Shown here: positions 4,990 to 6,153 of the stretch, piece by piece
Position numbering within the stretch: position 1 is the stretch's first letter
Layout: the number at the start of each line of letters is the position of its first letter
Assembly: GCA_028292185.1 (NCBI GenBank)
Contig: JAQGMT010000443.1
Coordinates: 1-6,153, forward strand
DNA length: 6,153 nucleotides
Reading direction: 5' to 3'
Source: Ramlibacter sp.
Lineage (GTDB): Bacteria > Pseudomonadota > Gammaproteobacteria > Burkholderiales > Burkholderiaceae_C
Notes under the pieces: model-generated
The model's input: the letters and a program-made list of their open reading frames with translations, nothing else
Told to the model about the DNA's origin: nothing
The model's database searches: none
Position numbers and translations under genes: made by a program

Positions 4990-6153
4990 TCAGGCGCTGG
5001 CCGCTGTCCGCGGCAACCGGGCTTCCCGGATCGGGAGGTGGATCAGCGCGGCTCCCGCAGCCAGCACGATGTCGATGTACCACACCCAGTCGTAGGCTCC
5101 CGTGGCTTCGAACACCTTTCCGCCCAGCCACGCGCCCAGGAATCCCCCAGCCTGGTGCGCCAGCATGATGATGCCGAACAGCGTGGCCATGTTGGCGGGG
5201 CCGAAGAATTTCGCCACCAGGCCCGCAGTGGGCGGCACCGTGGAGAGAAAGGTCAGGCCCATCACCGCGGCGAACAGCAGCACCACCGGGCCCGTCTTCG
5301 GCGCGAACAGGAACGCCAGGATCGCCAGTCCGCGCACCGCGTACAGCAGCGACAGCAGCGACTTCATGCGCCAGCGGCCGACGGCCCAGCCCATCGCCAC
5401 GCTGCCGACGATGTTGAACAAGCCGATGGTCGCGAGCGCCCAACCGGCCCACTGCGTGGGCAGTCCGCACGAAGCGATGACGCCGGGCAAGTGCGTCGCC
5501 AGGAACGCGACGTGAAAGCCGCAGACGAAGAATCCGCCTCCCAGCATCAGGTAACTTGGATCGCGCAATGCAGCGCCGATGGCCTCGCGCGTGCCGACCA
5601 CTTTCTGGCCGGCGGACGCAGCCTGCAGCGAATTGCCTTTGAGCAAGAACGCCGCAGGCAGGCACAGCAGCACGAGCAAGCCCATCACCTGCATCGCCGC
5701 GGCCCAGCCGATGCCGATCATCAACGCCGCGGCAATCGGCGCCATCAGGAACTGGCCGAAAGACCCGCCCGCGTTGACGATGCCGGTAGCGAGGCCGCGT
5801 CGCTCCGCGGGAACCAGCCGCGTCGTCGCTGCCATCAGCACCGCGGGCCCGGCCATGCCTGCGCCGCCGGCAGCGAGCACGCCGATGGCGAAGATCAGGC
5901 CGGCGGTGGTGGTCATGAGGGGCGTGATGAACGTGCCGAGCGCCACCAGCAGCGCGCCGGCGAACAGCACCCGGCCGGCGCCCACCTTGTCGGCCATCGC
6001 ACCGGCGAAGGGCTGCGTGAGCCCCCACCAGAGCTGCCCGAAAGCAAAGGCCAGGCTGATGTTCGCCAGACCGAGCCCGGTGGACGTATTCAGCGGGGAG
6101 AGGAACAGGCCCATGGTCTGGCGCGTGCCCATGGTGAGCGCGAAGATGCCGGC
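4990..6153 (-). CDS. MFS transporter (5' end outside window)
   Basis: The frame is open from the right edge to the TGA at 4990-4992, giving about 388 residues. The window begins within or near transmembrane helix 1 (AGIFALTMGTRQTMGLFLSP), so an estimated 15-30 residues are missing and the ATG at 6132 is unlikely to be the start. About 11 further hydrophobic helices follow, fitting the 12-helix major facilitator fold. The loop 2-3 signature GAMADKVGAGRVL is present, with a weaker counterpart GWAVGRWRMKSL in the second half. VPAERRGLATGIVNAGGSFGQ in the helix 4-5 region is common in MFS proteins of the organic-acid or drug groups. Members are secondary carriers in the inner membrane; the substrate cannot be read from the sequence. 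It lies on the strand opposite the sugar-acid operon and 97 bases before the DsbG-like gene, with which it may or may not be co-transcribed. Confidence 0.9.
   Translation of the reverse strand, partial: AGIFALTMGTRQTMGLFLSPLNTSTGLGLANISLAFAFGQLWWGLTQPFAGAMADKVGAGRVLFAGALLVALGTFITPLMTTTAGLIFAIGVLAAGGAGMAGPAVLMAATTRLVPAERRGLATGIVNAGGSFGQFLMAPIAAALMIGIGWAAAMQVMGLLVLLCLPAAFLLKGNSLQAASAGQKVVGTREAIGAALRDPSYLMLGGGFFVCGFHVAFLATHLPGVIASCGLPTQWAGWALATIGLFNIVGSVAMGWAVGRWRMKSLLSLLYAVRGLAILAFLFAPKTGPVVLLFAAVMGLTFLSTVPPTAGLVAKFFGPANMATLFGIIMLAHQAGGFLGAWLGGKVFEATGAYDWVWYIDIVLAAGAALIHLPIREARLPRTAASA

Noticed and set aside
4520..6028. A 502-codon - strand open frame overlapping both the MFS and DsbG-like genes.
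   Set aside because: Its translation is Arg/Gly/Ala-rich without family features and is a different frame of the same strand as the true MFS transporter; it arises from the scarcity of stop codons in GC-rich DNA.
1..6153. Possibility of a mobile element, CRISPR array, defence system or tRNA gene.
   Set aside because: No transposase, integrase, direct-repeat array, tRNA cloverleaf or toxin/defence domain is visible on either strand, and base composition is even across the window.

Overview
This window comes from a GC-rich bacterial chromosome with strong G/C preference at third codon positions. The protein styles (IlvD/Edd sugar-acid dehydratase, DgoK/DgoA pair, DsbG-like lipoprotein) and the tight gene packing suggest a betaproteobacterium, probably Burkholderiales and possibly Comamonadaceae. 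That placement is recognition by eye, not a search result.

Bases 1-3600 (+ strand) hold a catabolic operon for sugar acids. In order it contains the C-terminal part of an IlvD/Edd-family sugar-acid dehydratase (cut by the left edge), a PfkB-family 2-keto-3-deoxygluconate kinase, a 2-dehydro-3-deoxygalactonokinase (DgoK) and a 2-dehydro-3-deoxy-6-phosphogalactonate aldolase (DgoA). The last three genes overlap by 4 bases each (GTGA, then ATGA), so they are almost certainly co-transcribed and translationally coupled. Together they would dehydrate an aldonate to a 2-keto-3-deoxy acid, phosphorylate it at C6 and cleave it to pyruvate and glyceraldehyde 3-phosphate. This is the De Ley-Doudoroff or semi-phosphorylative Entner-Doudoroff scheme. 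The unusual point is two kinases for C4-epimeric substrates feeding one aldolase. The only loose junction is between dehydratase and first kinase: it carries a long perfect hairpin over the dehydratase stop codon and a second short inverted repeat touching the kinase start codon.

Bases 3601-4274 hold a 117-base gap and an unrecognised 185-residue protein with one N-terminal membrane segment (+ strand). It converges on the next gene at a probable two-way terminator near 4260-4286.

Bases 4291-6153 are on the - strand: an MFS transporter (5' end cut by the right edge) followed, after a 97-base gap, by a DsbG-like thioredoxin-fold lipoprotein with a CPHC active site. Neither shows an obvious link to the sugar-acid operon.

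I see no rRNA, tRNA, CRISPR array, insertion sequence or phage gene. The window is mostly ordinary metabolic DNA. The points worth a second look are the intercistronic hairpin structures and the two-kinase arrangement; I do not see evidence for a wholly new system.
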